A stretch of 64,000 nt of DNA, taken from positions 1-64,000 of the forward strand of contig JAGPVL010000012.1 in assembly GCA_018067045.1 (NCBI GenBank). The letters are read 5' to 3'. Source of the stretch: Gammaproteobacteria bacterium (GTDB lineage: Bacteria; Pseudomonadota; Gammaproteobacteria; Pseudomonadales; Alcanivoracaceae). The position numbers were made by a program, and so were the translations under genes. Under the pieces are notes generated by a model that saw only the letters and a list, made by a program, of their open reading frames with translations, had not been told where the DNA came from and did no database searches. Below are positions 49,807 through 59,712 of this stretch, piece after piece (the stretch's first letter is position 1; each line of letters starts with the position of its first letter).

Positions 49807-50928
49807 TCACGCAAGCTGTCGACTATAGCCGCCGGGCAATCGTGTGATGGCGCCGGATAATTCCAAGTCAAAGAGCTGCTGACTGAGTTGGTCGATGGGA
49901 ATGCCGCTGCGCAAAGCGAGCTCATCAATGCTGTTAAGGCCGCTGATAAAATGCCGCATGAGTGCCGACTGAGAGGGGCTGTGCGCACGTGTTTTCAATT
50001 GTGCGTCGGTTGCGGCGGCAGTATGCAGTAGGGCCGGAAACGCTTCTCGTAAATCATCCAATGACTCGAGCCAGTTGGCGCCGTCGCGGAGTAGTTGGTG
50101 GCAGCCTTTGCTCAGTGGATTATGAATAGAGCCTGGCATGGCAAACACTTCTCGGCCTTGGGTGGCGGCGAGGCGTGCGGTGATAAGGGAGCCGCTATGG
50201 TGCGCCGCTTCGACAACGATGGTAGCCAAGGATAGTCCGCTAATGATGCGATTGCGTGCAGGGAAGTGTTCGCGTCGTGGCGATAGTCCGGGTGGAAATT
50301 CGGTCACGATGGTGCTTCCAGCTGCAATAATTTTCTCTGCCAGTTCGTGATTGCGCGGCGGGTAAATCTGTCCGGCACCGTTGCCGAGCACGGCGATGGT
50401 TTTGTCTTGCGCTGTTGTGGGTATGGTTGTTGATTCTGCCGCGTGGCCGCAAGAAAGCGCGCCGCGATGTGCGTGGGTATCGATGCCGAGAGCGAGTCCG
50501 CTGGTGATGGTAAAGCCGTTGGCGGTAAGACTGGCGGCAAAACGAAAGGCAGAACCTAGGCCCTCTGACGAAGCGCCTCGTGCGCCGACGATCGCAATTT
50601 GTGGGCTGCTAATTAAGGCGGTGTCGCCGCGTACATACAGTAGGCCCGGTGGGTCGCTGATGGTTTTTAGTAGTGGTGGGTAGGCATTATCTAGAATAGA
50701 GCAAAGCTGCCACGCCTCTGCTTGCAGGGTGTCTATAAATGGCGTGGGTGGTTTGCTTAGCGCATAGCGAAATTGGCTGACAACTTTGTCAGATAATTTA
50801 CTTTGTGCGATAACGCCGCTATGGCCGAGTCGTTCGATTTCGCCGGCGTTGATTAACCAGCGACCGAGCAACGTACTGTTGCCGCCACAGGCAATACTCG
50901 CGGCAAGTAACGCTAAAGGTATTTCCAT
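49807..50928 (-). CDS. dprA: DNA-processing protein DprA
   Basis: This 373-residue protein loads RecA on incoming single-stranded DNA during transformation. The Rossmann core has IAIVGARGASSEGLGSAFRF, TITSGLALGIDTHAHRGAL, VLGNGAGQIYPPRNHELAEK and FPARNRIISGLSLATIVVEA. A C-terminal winged helix follows (GLNSIDELALRSGIPIDQLS). The ATG at 50928 has AAGGAGG upstream. It lies only 30 bases after a strong terminator that ends the LysM gene. Confidence 0.94.
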   Translation of the reverse strand: MEIPLALLAASIACGGNSTLLGRWLINAGEIERLGHSGVIAQSKLSDKVVSQFRYALSKPPTPFIDTLQAEAWQLCSILDNAYPPLLKTISDPPGLLYVRGDTALISSPQIAIVGARGASSEGLGSAFRFAASLTANGFTITSGLALGIDTHAHRGALSCGHAAESTTIPTTAQDKTIAVLGNGAGQIYPPRNHELAEKIIAAGSTIVTEFPPGLSPRREHFPARNRIISGLSLATIVVEAAHHSGSLITARLAATQGREVFAMPGSIHNPLSKGCHQLLRDGANWLESLDDLREAFPALLHTAAATDAQLKTRAHSPSQSALMRHFISGLNSIDELALRSGIPIDQLSQQLFDLELSGAITRLPGGYSRQLA

Positions 50929-50956
50929 CTGTCGCCCCTCCTTGGTCTGACAGCAC

Positions 50957-50990
50957 AAAAAAAGCCCGGTGAAATTACACCGGGCTTTTT
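50957..50990 (-). terminator. Terminator between LysM gene and dprA
   Basis: A perfect stem AGCCCGGTG (50963-50971) / CACCGGGCT (50978-50986) is flanked by an A-run and a T-run, so it can work on either strand. On the minus strand it ends the LysM gene message just before dprA. Confidence 0.9.
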
Positions 50991-51079
50991 GATCGGGCTA
51001 TAGCGAATAGATTAAATCGCTATGCCTGATTAACGCTGTGAGACAGTTGCGGCGATTGTTGTGGCAACTGCTGCTCGCA

Positions 51080-52153
51080 TTACTGCGGGTTGGTGGCGAT
51101 ATCGTTTGGATAAATCGGTAAGGTGGCCCGAATAATTAACCCGTACGCCACTTTTTCAAAGGTGCGGAAAACAATCATGGTGCCGGCTGTTACCGCAGGC
51201 ATTTGTACACGCTGGCCGCTGATAGAGTCTAGTACCGAGTCACCGCGCTGTCTGATGTCGAGAACGTTGCCTTCTTTGAGGCCGTCTCGGGCGCCTTTAT
51301 TGAGGACAACGACGTCGTTGAGCGCAACGCTGTTGAGTCGTCCGAAAAAGCGAATCACTCGTGCGTCGATTTGGGTATCCGGTGAGGACGGTAAGAAGGT
51401 CGACATCATGCGGCGTTCGCGCGCAGTCATGACGCGGTCTTCCGCACGAATTGATTCGCGCGAATTAATGACATACAGAGTAATAATTTCGTTTTCGTGG
51501 GCAGTGACTTTGCCGGTGCCGATTTGCAGTGCTTCGTAGCCCAGTGTTTCCTTTGTTTCAGGATCAACATAGCGCTCGCCAACGCGGTAGAAACCGTAGC
51601 CTTGGTTTAGTGTTTCCCACGACGTTGCGGCATCACGTGCGTAAACAGTATCGTCTTTGCCAAAGATTACGCGGCGATCTTGGCCAGAAATCACATACGG
51701 CGCCGCATCAATTTCTTCTGACGTTAATACCAAAGCGTCCAGCAGGAAGTTTTGGATGGAATCGAGTGGGATAGTTGGGATGGCAGTGTCGAGTGCGACG
51801 ACACGTGCTTTAGGCTTGAGCTTTACCAGAGAGCCATCGGCCATCATTTTTACTTGTTCCGGCTCGCTGCCACGCTCAAGCTGTAGTTGCGGCTTGCCGT
51901 CAACGTAAACAAGACGTATTACATCGCCGGGATAAATGAGATGAGGATTCTCAATTTCCTGATTGACGTGCCACAGCTCTGGCCATTCCCATGGGCTGTC
52001 GAGGAAAGTATTGGAAATTTCCCACAGCGTATCCCCTTGTTTAACATAGTAAACATTAGGGTGGCCGTTTTTGAGATCGACTTCGGCAGCAGCGAGGCTG
52101 GCCGTGCTCACCAGTGAAAAGGCGATCAGGGTGCGCAAGAGCGATTTCATCAT
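51080..52153 (-). CDS. Exported LysM-domain protein
   Basis: This 357-residue protein has a signal peptide (LIAFSLVSTASLAAAE). One LysM peptidoglycan-binding domain lies near residues 34-83 (VYYVKQGDTLWEISNTFLDS, PWEWPELWHVNQEIENPH, IYPGDVIRLVYV). A long conserved C-terminal beta region follows. It is the ortholog of the LysM gene next to dprA and def in Pseudomonas. A role in the cell envelope is likely; no enzyme motif is seen. Confidence 0.9.
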   Translation of the reverse strand: MMKSLLRTLIAFSLVSTASLAAAEVDLKNGHPNVYYVKQGDTLWEISNTFLDSPWEWPELWHVNQEIENPHLIYPGDVIRLVYVDGKPQLQLERGSEPEQVKMMADGSLVKLKPKARVVALDTAIPTIPLDSIQNFLLDALVLTSEEIDAAPYVISGQDRRVIFGKDDTVYARDAATSWETLNQGYGFYRVGERYVDPETKETLGYEALQIGTGKVTAHENEIITLYVINSRESIRAEDRVMTARERRMMSTFLPSSPDTQIDARVIRFFGRLNSVALNDVVVLNKGARDGLKEGNVLDIRQRGDSVLDSISGQRVQMPAVTAGTMIVFRTFEKVAYGLIIRATLPIYPNDIATNPQ

Positions 52154-52297
52154 TACCGGAATCCTTTTATCATTATTGGCGTCTCTGAGGCCTCGTGAGG
52201 CTACCCGCCAGAGCGCGGTTTGAGATCGATATTAGCAATGTGATCATAGTGTTAGCAACACTATTTCGAGTGGTACTACAACTTCTGGACAGACATC

Positions 52298-52804
52298 ATG
52301 GCACGCTTGGAAATACTGGAATTCCCCGACCCGCGTTTGCGTACGGTGGCAAAACCGGTGGAAAAGGTCGATGACGCCATGCGTCAGCTGATCGATGATA
52401 TGTTTGAGACCATGTATGAGGCGCCGGGAATCGGATTGGCGGCCTCGCAGGTCAACGTACATCAGCGTTTGCTGGTGATGGATGTGTCGGACGACGGTAA
52501 CGAGCCGAGGGTGTTTATTAACCCTGAGATCACGCCGTTAACCGACGAAACCAAGATATATGATGAGGGCTGCCTGTCGGTGCCGGGCTTCTATGAAACA
52601 GTTGAGCGGGTTGATCGTGTGCGTATCAATGCCCTTGATCGTAACGGTGAACCCTTTGAAATAGAGGCAGATGGCTTGCTGGCGGTGTGTATTCAGCACG
52701 AAATCGATCATTTGGACGGAAAGTTGTTCGTGGATTACGTTTCACGGCTAAAACGTGAGCGTATTCGCAAAAAGCTGGAAAAGATTCACCGCCAGCGCGC
52801 TTGA
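52298..52804 (+). CDS. def: Peptide deformylase
   Basis: This 168-residue iron/zinc enzyme removes the formyl group from new proteins. All three motifs are present: [17 protein letters not shown] with the Cys ligand, and [12 protein letters not shown] with the two His ligands and catalytic Glu. It diverges from the LysM gene and precedes fmt. Confidence 0.96.
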   Translation: MARLEILEFPDPRLRTVAKPVEKVDDAMRQLIDDMFETMYEAPGIGLAASQVNVHQRLLVMDVSDDGNEPRVFINPEITPLTDETKIYDEGCLSVPGFYETVERVDRVRINALDRNGEPFEIEADGLLAVCIQHEIDHLDGKLFVDYVSRLKRERIRKKLEKIHRQRA

Positions 52805-52829
52805 TGCGTGTTTACCAAGGCCGTGCGCG

Positions 52830-52912
52830 AATCAGCGAGGAGTGGCGCAGGTCTGCGAATGCGGTTACCGTGCGCAGCCTGCGATTGCAGACCGCTGGGT
52901 GACTCGCTGATT
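52830..52912. other. Long hairpin between def and fmt
   Basis: In the 170-base def-fmt gap the outer arms AATCAGCGAG (52830-52839) and CTCGCTGATT (52903-52912) pair perfectly. Inner arms GGTCTGC (52850-52856) and GCAGACC (52887-52893) pair as well, giving a long cruciform. No T-run follows. It could be a REP-like element or an mRNA structure. Confidence 0.5.
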
Positions 52913-52974
52913 GGTCATTTATCGGGCCTCATGCGTAACGACGTTCTTCGCCAAAAACAGGGAAACAACCCTAA

Positions 52975-53934
52975 GTGTCCCCTTTGAGAATTATCTTTGC
53001 CGGTACCCCCGAGTTTGCCGCCACATCGCTGCAAGCGCTGCTTGAGAGTGAGCATCAGGTGGTGGCTGTTCTGACTCAGCCGGATCGCCCTTCTGGGCGG
53101 GGCAAGAAGCTGAGCGCGGGACCGGTGAAGGCGCTAGCCCTGTCCCATCAAATCCCTGTATTGCAGCCGCTGAGTCTGCGTGCCGATGATATCGCTGAGC
53201 AGCTCAATGCGTACGCCGCCGATGTAATGGTGGTAGTCGCCTACGGCTTATTGATCCCTCCCGCTGTACTGACCTTGCCACGCTATGGCTGCATCAACGT
53301 GCATGGCTCCTTATTGCCACGCTGGCGGGGGGCTGCGCCGATACAGCGAGCGATTGAGGCCGGTGATGCGCAGACTGGTGTTGGTATTATGCAAATGGAA
53401 GTCGGTCTAGACACCGGGCCGGTGTTGTTGGAGCGACGCACGCCGATCACGCTTGAAGATACCGGCGCCAGTGTTCACGACCGTTTGGCTGCGTTGGGTG
53501 CCTCTGCGCTAACGGAAGCGCTGACGGATCTACCGGCGCTGCAAGACAGCGCCGCGGTACAGCCACAAGATGGCATTACCTACGCACATAAATTAAGCAA
53601 AGATGACGCCTTGCTCGATTGGGGTGACGAGCCGGTGCGGCAAGTAAATCGCGTCCGCGCTTTTAATCCGTGGCCGGTAGCGTGGACCTACTATGGCGGC
53701 GAGCCGTTAAAAATATGGGCGGCCGAGACTTCGTTGGAGCACACCCAAAAGAACGGCGTCGCCTTGGGTACGATTCTCAACGTGGCAGCAGAAGGCCTGA
53801 CCGTGGCGACCGGCTCAGGTGCAGTATTGCTCACTGAGCTGCAGTTGCCGGGTAAGCGCGCTATGGCGGTTGGTGATTTGTTACGTGGCCGACCAGATTA
53901 CTTTAAAGCAGGAGAAGTTCTTGGCGAACGTTGA
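52975..53934 (+). CDS. fmt: Methionyl-tRNA formyltransferase
   Basis: This 319-residue enzyme formylates initiator Met-tRNA. Motifs are IIFAGTPEFAATSLQAL, VLTQPDRPSGRGKKL, INVHGSLLPRWRGAAPIQRA (with the catalytic N-H-S) and MQMEVGLDTGPVL. The C-terminal OB-like domain is present. The start is a GTG at 52975. Its end overlaps the rsmB start, so the two are coupled. Confidence 0.95.
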   Translation: MSPLRIIFAGTPEFAATSLQALLESEHQVVAVLTQPDRPSGRGKKLSAGPVKALALSHQIPVLQPLSLRADDIAEQLNAYAADVMVVVAYGLLIPPAVLTLPRYGCINVHGSLLPRWRGAAPIQRAIEAGDAQTGVGIMQMEVGLDTGPVLLERRTPITLEDTGASVHDRLAALGASALTEALTDLPALQDSAAVQPQDGITYAHKLSKDDALLDWGDEPVRQVNRVRAFNPWPVAWTYYGGEPLKIWAAETSLEHTQKNGVALGTILNVAAEGLTVATGSGAVLLTELQLPGKRAMAVGDLLRGRPDYFKAGEVLGER

Positions 53935-55225
53935 TCGCGCACGTTTGGCGGCAGTGAATATATTGCAGCAGGTACTTCCCGCAGACGGTAACGGACGAAG
54001 TCTGAGAGATGCGATTGCGCGTCAGCGCGCGACGTTAACGCCGTCTGAGCGCGGCCTAATGATGGATCTCTGTTATGGCGTTTGCCGCCACTATTCGTTA
54101 CTCAGCGGCTGGCTTGAAGGGCAAATGGATAAGCCGATTCGATCGTCGGCATGGGCGGTGCAGCTGGTGTTGCTGTGCGGTTTGCATGAGCTGTGGTTTA
54201 GCCGCCGACCGCATCATGCGGTAGTGAATAGTTGGCCGGACGTGTGCCGTTCTATTAAGGCCCAATGGGCCGCGGGCTTAACCAATGCCGTGCTGCGTAA
54301 GGCGACCGCGGTAAACGAAGTGAATGTGCGCAACGGCTTATCGCCGGCGCAAGCTTACTCTATGCCGCCGTGGCTATGGCAGGCGCTGGAACGTGCGTGG
54401 CCGGAACAGGCGGCGACAATCGCCGAGAGCTTGTGCGACACCGCGCCGCTCACCGTGCGCCTACGCCCCGATGCCGCCGTGCAGCTCGATGAAGCCTTAC
54501 GTAGTGCCGGCCTCACCGTAACGCCCTGCCCGTTCGCCGAATTTGGCCGCAATATTTTTCCTGCCCATAACGTCACCGAGCTGCCGGGCTTCAATCAAGG
54601 GCAGCTATCGGTACAAGACGAAGCCGCGCAATTGCCCGCGGCGCTTTTCGATCAGCCTAATACGCAGCGCATTCTCGATGCGTGTGCGGCCCCTGGTGGT
54701 AAAACCGGCCAGTTGGCAGAACTGTTTCCCGACGCTGAATTGAGCGCACTGGATGTAGACGGCAAGCGCCTTAAGCACGTGGAAGATACCTGCCAGCGCT
54801 TAGGTATTCGCGCCACGCTGCTTACGGGCGACGCTAGCGAACCATCGCAATGGTGGGACGGCGTGCAATATGACGCCGTGCTAATGGACGTGCCCTGCTC
54901 CGCGACCGGCATCATTCGCCGCCAGCCAGATTTGAAATGGCATCGTCGCGAAAGCGATATAGCTGTGCTGTGCGGTTTACAGTCCCGTATGCTGGATGCA
55001 ATATGGCCGCTTATTAAATCGGGCGGAACGATGGTGTATGCAACCTGCTCTATCTTGCCAGAAGAAAATGCACAGCAAATCAGCGCGTTTTTGGCTCGGC
55101 AGCCCGATGCACAAGAAGACACGCCAGTGCTGGTACGTTCCGTTGAGACGGACGTGGGCTGCCAGTTGCTGCCACAGCCAGGCGGTCATGATGGGTTCTT
55201 TTTTGCACGCTTGCGTAAGCTCTGA
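53921..55225 (+). CDS. rsmB: 16S rRNA m5C967 methyltransferase RsmB
   Basis: This 434-residue enzyme has an N-terminal NusB-like domain (ARLAAVNILQQVLPADG) and a SAM-dependent methyltransferase domain (ILDACAAPGGKTGQLAEL, ALDVDGKRLKHVE). The two cysteines are in MDVPCSATGIIRRQPDLKWH and YATCSILPEEN. The start is a TTG at 53921 with GGAGAA upstream, inside the end of fmt. The longer frame from 53819 is not used by the family. Confidence 0.94.
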   Translation: MANVDRARLAAVNILQQVLPADGNGRSLRDAIARQRATLTPSERGLMMDLCYGVCRHYSLLSGWLEGQMDKPIRSSAWAVQLVLLCGLHELWFSRRPHHAVVNSWPDVCRSIKAQWAAGLTNAVLRKATAVNEVNVRNGLSPAQAYSMPPWLWQALERAWPEQAATIAESLCDTAPLTVRLRPDAAVQLDEALRSAGLTVTPCPFAEFGRNIFPAHNVTELPGFNQGQLSVQDEAAQLPAALFDQPNTQRILDACAAPGGKTGQLAELFPDAELSALDVDGKRLKHVEDTCQRLGIRATLLTGDASEPSQWWDGVQYDAVLMDVPCSATGIIRRQPDLKWHRRESDIAVLCGLQSRMLDAIWPLIKSGGTMVYATCSILPEENAQQISAFLARQPDAQEDTPVLVRSVETDVGCQLLPQPGGHDGFFFARLRKL

Positions 55226-55243
55226 TCGACGGGGATCGGCAGC

Positions 55244-56617
55244 ATGAAAATTATTATTCTCGGTGCAGGCCAAGTGGGCGGCACGCTGGCAGAAAATCTG
55301 GCTAGCGAACAAAACGACATAACCGTTATCGATACGGATATGGCGAGACTTGCTGAGCTTAGCGATCGCTTGGATATTCGTACCATCGTTGGCCGCGGCT
55401 CCTATCCGTCGGTGCTACGTGATGCGGGCGCTGAAGATGCCGACATGCTTGTCGCAGTGACGAACAGCGATGAAGTGAACATGGTGGCCTGCCAAGTCGC
55501 CTATTCAATGTTTAGAACGCCTACAAAAATTGCCCGCATCCGCGCCGCCAGTTATACCCACCGAGATAAATTATTTAACAACGATGCGATTCCGATTGAC
55601 GTCATTATCAGTCCGGAACAAGTCGTGACGGATTACATTAATCGGTTGATTGAACACCCCGGCGCATTGCAGGTCGTTAACTTCGCTGGCGGCCGCGTCC
55701 AGTTAGTGGCCGTACGTGCTTTCCATGGCGGCCCGTTAGTGGGCAATGAGTTACGTCAGTTACGTAAACATATGCCTAACGTTGATACCCGTGTCGCCGC
55801 AATTTTCCGACGTGATCGTGCGATTCTTCCCGAAGGTAATACCGTTATCGAAGCCGATGACGAAGTATTTTTTATTGCCGCCCGTAATGATATTCGTGCT
55901 GTGATGAGTGAGCTGCGCCGCCTAGAGCATAACTATAAGCGCGTCGTGATCGCCGGCGGCGGCAACATTGGTTATCGTCTCGCGAAAAGTATTGAAAGCC
56001 GTTATCGCGTTAAGATTATTGAGCGAGATGAGGCGCGCTGTGGCTGGTTGTCGGAAAAACTTCAGCGCACAGTTGTGTTGCAAGGTACTGGTACGGATCG
56101 CGACCGTCTACTCAAGGCGAACATTGAAAACACCGACGTATTTTGCGCTCTCACCAATGACGATGAAGCCAATATTATGTCGTCCTTATTAGCCAAGCGA
56201 CTTGGCGTACGTAAGGTAATGACGCTGATTAGCAACCCCGCCTACGTTGACCTCGTTCAAGGTCACGATATTGATATCGCTATTTCGCCTCAGCAAGTGA
56301 CCATCGGCAGTTTGCTTACGCATGTGCGCCGTGGCGATATTGTGACGGCATATTCGTTGCGTCGCGGCGCTGCGGAAGCGATTGAAGCGATTGCCCACGG
56401 TGATTCGCGCAGCTCTAAAGTAGTGGGCAAGCGTATTGAAGATATTGATTTGCCAGAAGGCTGCACCATTGGCGCCATTGTTCGTGGTGAGAAGGTGTTG
56501 ATCGCCCATGACAACACAGTGGTTGAACAAGATGACCATGTGATTTTGTTTGTGATGGATAAGCGCCGTATTCGCGACGTTGAAAAGCTTTTCCAGGTTG
56601 GCTTTACTTTCTTTTAA
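55244..56617 (+). CDS. trkA: Trk potassium uptake regulator TrkA
   Basis: This 457-residue peripheral membrane protein gates the TrkH channel. It has two RCK units, each with a dinucleotide-binding motif: [18 protein letters not shown] at the start and [18 protein letters not shown] near residue 235, each followed by a TrkA_C domain. The frame is intact and followed 11 bases later by trkH. Confidence 0.96.
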   Translation: MKIIILGAGQVGGTLAENLASEQNDITVIDTDMARLAELSDRLDIRTIVGRGSYPSVLRDAGAEDADMLVAVTNSDEVNMVACQVAYSMFRTPTKIARIRAASYTHRDKLFNNDAIPIDVIISPEQVVTDYINRLIEHPGALQVVNFAGGRVQLVAVRAFHGGPLVGNELRQLRKHMPNVDTRVAAIFRRDRAILPEGNTVIEADDEVFFIAARNDIRAVMSELRRLEHNYKRVVIAGGGNIGYRLAKSIESRYRVKIIERDEARCGWLSEKLQRTVVLQGTGTDRDRLLKANIENTDVFCALTNDDEANIMSSLLAKRLGVRKVMTLISNPAYVDLVQGHDIDIAISPQQVTIGSLLTHVRRGDIVTAYSLRRGAAEAIEAIAHGDSRSSKVVGKRIEDIDLPEGCTIGAIVRGEKVLIAHDNTVVEQDDHVILFVMDKRRIRDVEKLFQVGFTFF

Positions 56618-56628
56618 TCGGGACGCCC

Positions 56629-58074
56629 ATGCACCTGACAATGATCGCCCGGATTCTTGGTTTGTTAATGATGGTGTTTAGTTTCACCATGTTGACGCCT
56701 GTCATGATTTCTTGGTGGTACCAAGACGCCAATTACTCTCCATTCTTTATTTCTTTCGGCGTTACGCTCATGCTCGGCATGCTGATCTGGTTGCCGTTTA
56801 TGCGCGCCCGTGCAGAGCTACAAACCCGCGACGGCTTTTTAGTGGTGACGTTATTTTGGACGGTGCTTGGGGTGATTGGTGCACTGCCCATTATGCTCAC
56901 GCTAGACATTAGTTTTACCGATGCCGTGTTTGAATCAATGTCCGGCCTAACGACAACCGGCGCAACGGTGCTGTCTGGTCTTGATGACATGCCAAAGTCT
57001 TTTTTGTTTTATCGGCAACAGTTGCATTGGCTTGGCGGTATGGGCGTTATCGTTCTGGCGGTTGCCATTTTGCCAATGCTCGGCATCGGTGGCATGCAGC
57101 TGTATAAAGCTGAAACCCCCGGCCCGATGAAAGAATCAAAGCTAACGCCGCGGATCGCGGAAACGGCAAAAGCGCTCTGGTATGTTTACTTAGCCGTTAC
57201 GATTTTATGTGCGGTGGCATATTGGTGGGCGGGCATGGGTTGGTTCGATGCGATATGCCATAGTTTTACCACAGTCTCCACCGGTGGCTTTTCAACGCAC
57301 GATGCCAGCATGGAGTACTTTGATTCGCGCTCAATAGATTATATTGCCGCCTGCTTCATGCTGCTGTCCGGCGCGAACTTTGCGCTGCTTTATGCCACGT
57401 GGCGCCGCCGCTCGCCTTTCCTTATGTTTTTTGATCCCGAGTTTCGGTTTTACTTCGGCTTGATGTTTGTCTACGTCGTATTGATCGCAGTTGGTTTATG
57501 GGTATTTCAAGTCGATGACAATTTTGTTGATGTCATGCGACACGCCTTCTTCCAGGTCGCATCGTTCGCCACCGGCACAGGCTTAACCAGCACGAATCCC
57601 GCATCGTGGCCTTCTTACCTTCCCTATTTGTTGGTGTTTATTAGCTTTATTGGTGCTTGTGCGGGCTCTACTGGTGGCGGCATGAAGGTCGTGCGTGCGG
57701 CGTTGGTTTTTGAACATAGCTTGCGAGAGTTGCGCCAACTTATTTATCCGCACGGTGTCTTTGCTTTGCGTTTTGGGCGCCGCGCGGTCAGTGATTCTGT
57801 ATTGCAGGCAGTATGGGGGTTTGTTGGCGTCTACATCACTTTGGCGGTGATTTTAACGCTAGTGCTAACCGCAACGGGATTGGATCTGGGTACGGCGGTT
57901 TCTACTGTTGCCGCCTCATTAAATAACTTAGGTGTGGGTATCGGTGGTGTGGCAGAAGGCTTTTCTGAGCTGACGGACACGGCGAAATGGATTATGACGG
58001 CAGCCATGCTGCTTGGCCGACTTGAAGTCTTTACGGTATTGGTATTATTTACGCGAATGTTCTGGCGGCAATAG
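56629..58074 (+). CDS. trkH: Trk potassium channel subunit TrkH
   Basis: This 481-residue membrane protein has four pore-loop repeats that form the K+ selectivity filter, among them SMSGLTTTGATVLSGLDDMP, FTTVSTGGFSTHDASME and FATGTGLTSTNPASWP. ASLNNLGVGIGGVAEGFSEL is the last repeat. It imports K+ together with TrkA. A strong terminator follows. Confidence 0.95.
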   Translation: MHLTMIARILGLLMMVFSFTMLTPVMISWWYQDANYSPFFISFGVTLMLGMLIWLPFMRARAELQTRDGFLVVTLFWTVLGVIGALPIMLTLDISFTDAVFESMSGLTTTGATVLSGLDDMPKSFLFYRQQLHWLGGMGVIVLAVAILPMLGIGGMQLYKAETPGPMKESKLTPRIAETAKALWYVYLAVTILCAVAYWWAGMGWFDAICHSFTTVSTGGFSTHDASMEYFDSRSIDYIAACFMLLSGANFALLYATWRRRSPFLMFFDPEFRFYFGLMFVYVVLIAVGLWVFQVDDNFVDVMRHAFFQVASFATGTGLTSTNPASWPSYLPYLLVFISFIGACAGSTGGGMKVVRAALVFEHSLRELRQLIYPHGVFALRFGRRAVSDSVLQAVWGFVGVYITLAVILTLVLTATGLDLGTAVSTVAASLNNLGVGIGGVAEGFSELTDTAKWIMTAAMLLGRLEVFTVLVLFTRMFWRQ

Positions 58075-58143
58075 TCGTTTAAGAGCATCGCTTGTTTTCT
58101 GACGGATTAAGAGTGGCGCATTAAACATGATGCGCAGAGAGAT

Positions 58144-58174
58144 AAAAAAGGCCGGCGCTTTGCCGGCCTTTTTT
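58144..58174 (+). terminator. Terminator after trkH
   Basis: The stem GGCCGGC (58150-58156) / GCCGGCC (58162-58168) is flanked by an A-run and followed by six T. Confidence 0.9.
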
Positions 58175-58252
58175 ATGGTGGCCGCTAAGCTAAGAATATT
58201 TCTGGGCCATATGAAAGACGCGAATGTCGTAAAGTCTTTCGTTCTATAGAAG

Positions 58253-58289
58253 CAAAAAATCCGCCGACACCCTTCGGCACGGCGGATTT
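58253..58289 (-). terminator. Terminator after alkB
   Basis: The stem AATCCGCCG (58258-58266) / CGGCGGATT (58280-58288) is followed on the minus strand by a run of six T, 27 bases after the alkB stop. Confidence 0.85.
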
Positions 58290-58315
58290 AAAAGCAGGTG
58301 CATGATGTTTTATTG

Positions 58316-59464
58316 CTAGGCGATATTGTTCATTCGCTTAGTATTACGCAGCAGCTGATCCATCTCGCCTTGGTAGTAAGCTTCAACCCGCGGGTTCATG
58401 ACCTTTTTCCATAACGGTGGGAACAGTGCCAGCACATACATAGATGCATACCCGCCCGGCAGCTGAGGGCTCTCTTCATAATGGCGTAGTACTTGGAAGC
58501 GGCGCTTTGCGTAAGCGTGATGATCGCTATGACGCTGCAACTGAAACAGCGCCAAGTTCGTTAGCAGGTAATTTGAATTCCAGCTATGTGCTGGCGTCAC
58601 ACGCTCATACTTACCGTTTTCCAATGTACGACGGTGTAAGCCGTAGTGCTCAATGTAGTTAATAATTTCTAGCGCTAGGGCAGCAAAAAAACTTTGTCCG
58701 AGGAAAAATGCAGCGCCCTGCCAGCCCCACAATACGGAAAACGTCACGGCCAGCGCGGCAGAAATGCCGTACCACCAAAGTAATTCGTTATCGATGCTGA
58801 AAAAAGATTTTCCTTTGCGCGCCAAATATTCTTTTTCCAGGCGCCACGCGTTAGTGAAGTTGTGAACGAACGCGTGAGGTAAGAATGAGTATAACCCTTG
58901 GTTGTACTGCGACGATGAGGCGTCTTCAGGGGTAGATACGGTAACGTGATGGCCGCGCACGTGCTCTACTTTAAACCCGCCGTAACTCACCGACGCCAAC
59001 AGCAAGCCGCCCGCCCAGTTCTCAATGCGTGGATCTTTATGGATTAACTCGTGGCCAAGGTTGATAGCAATAATGCCACCGAGGGTGCCGATCGACAGAA
59101 TCCAACCGAACTGTCCAAGCAATGAATAATCGTTATGAACGAATATCCAGCCGCTCCAAAACAGGACGCCAAACCAAATAGGCACCATCGCCAGCGCTAA
59201 CCACCGGTAGGACTTGTCTTCGCTCATGGCCGGCACGTCTGTGAGCTCATCGGGATTGGTTGGGTCTTTGCCAATGATGTAATCAAGAATGGGAATAATG
59301 CCGAAGATAAAGATGTAGATAAAAAATGCCCAATAATCTTGGGTGCCAGACTCAACGCCGGTGAAGGCGGCTATTGGCAAGACAGGAAGAAGGACTAACC
59401 AGAAAGCGAGGTAACCCCACTTCTTCATTGTTAGCATTACCGATGGGCTAATATTGATGGCCAT
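58316..59464 (-). CDS. alkB: Alkane 1-monooxygenase AlkB
   Basis: This 382-residue membrane diiron enzyme hydroxylates the terminal carbon of n-alkanes with rubredoxin as electron donor. Six membrane helices carry the His boxes: HELIH (138-142), HVRGHH (168-173) and QRHSDHHA with H312, H315 and H316. The extra NYIEHYGLHR motif is typical of AlkB. The start at 59464 has GAGGTG upstream. No rubredoxin gene is beside it. It diverges from a GntR regulator, as alkB2 does in Alcanivorax. Confidence 0.95.
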   Translation of the reverse strand: MAINISPSVMLTMKKWGYLAFWLVLLPVLPIAAFTGVESGTQDYWAFFIYIFIFGIIPILDYIIGKDPTNPDELTDVPAMSEDKSYRWLALAMVPIWFGVLFWSGWIFVHNDYSLLGQFGWILSIGTLGGIIAINLGHELIHKDPRIENWAGGLLLASVSYGGFKVEHVRGHHVTVSTPEDASSSQYNQGLYSFLPHAFVHNFTNAWRLEKEYLARKGKSFFSIDNELLWWYGISAALAVTFSVLWGWQGAAFFLGQSFFAALALEIINYIEHYGLHRRTLENGKYERVTPAHSWNSNYLLTNLALFQLQRHSDHHAYAKRRFQVLRHYEESPQLPGGYASMYVLALFPPLWKKVMNPRVEAYYQGEMDQLLRNTKRMNNIA

Positions 59465-59712
59465 GGAGCACCTCATCTTTAAGTGGTTGTAGCAGCCTAT
59501 GCGCTGATTTAGCAGCGTGTGTTTGGCTGCTCGTTATACAAACAGTAACGCTGCCATTGGATGCTGTCAACATATGCATGAATAATTCAAGTGTTGGACA
59601 ATTGATGAATGCTTAGGCATAGTTCTCCTATATCGTCGCCCTTGGTTGAGAGGACGACGTGTTGCGGCGTTGCGATATTGGAATGCATGGAAAGGCATTG
59701 GGCGGGACAAGC

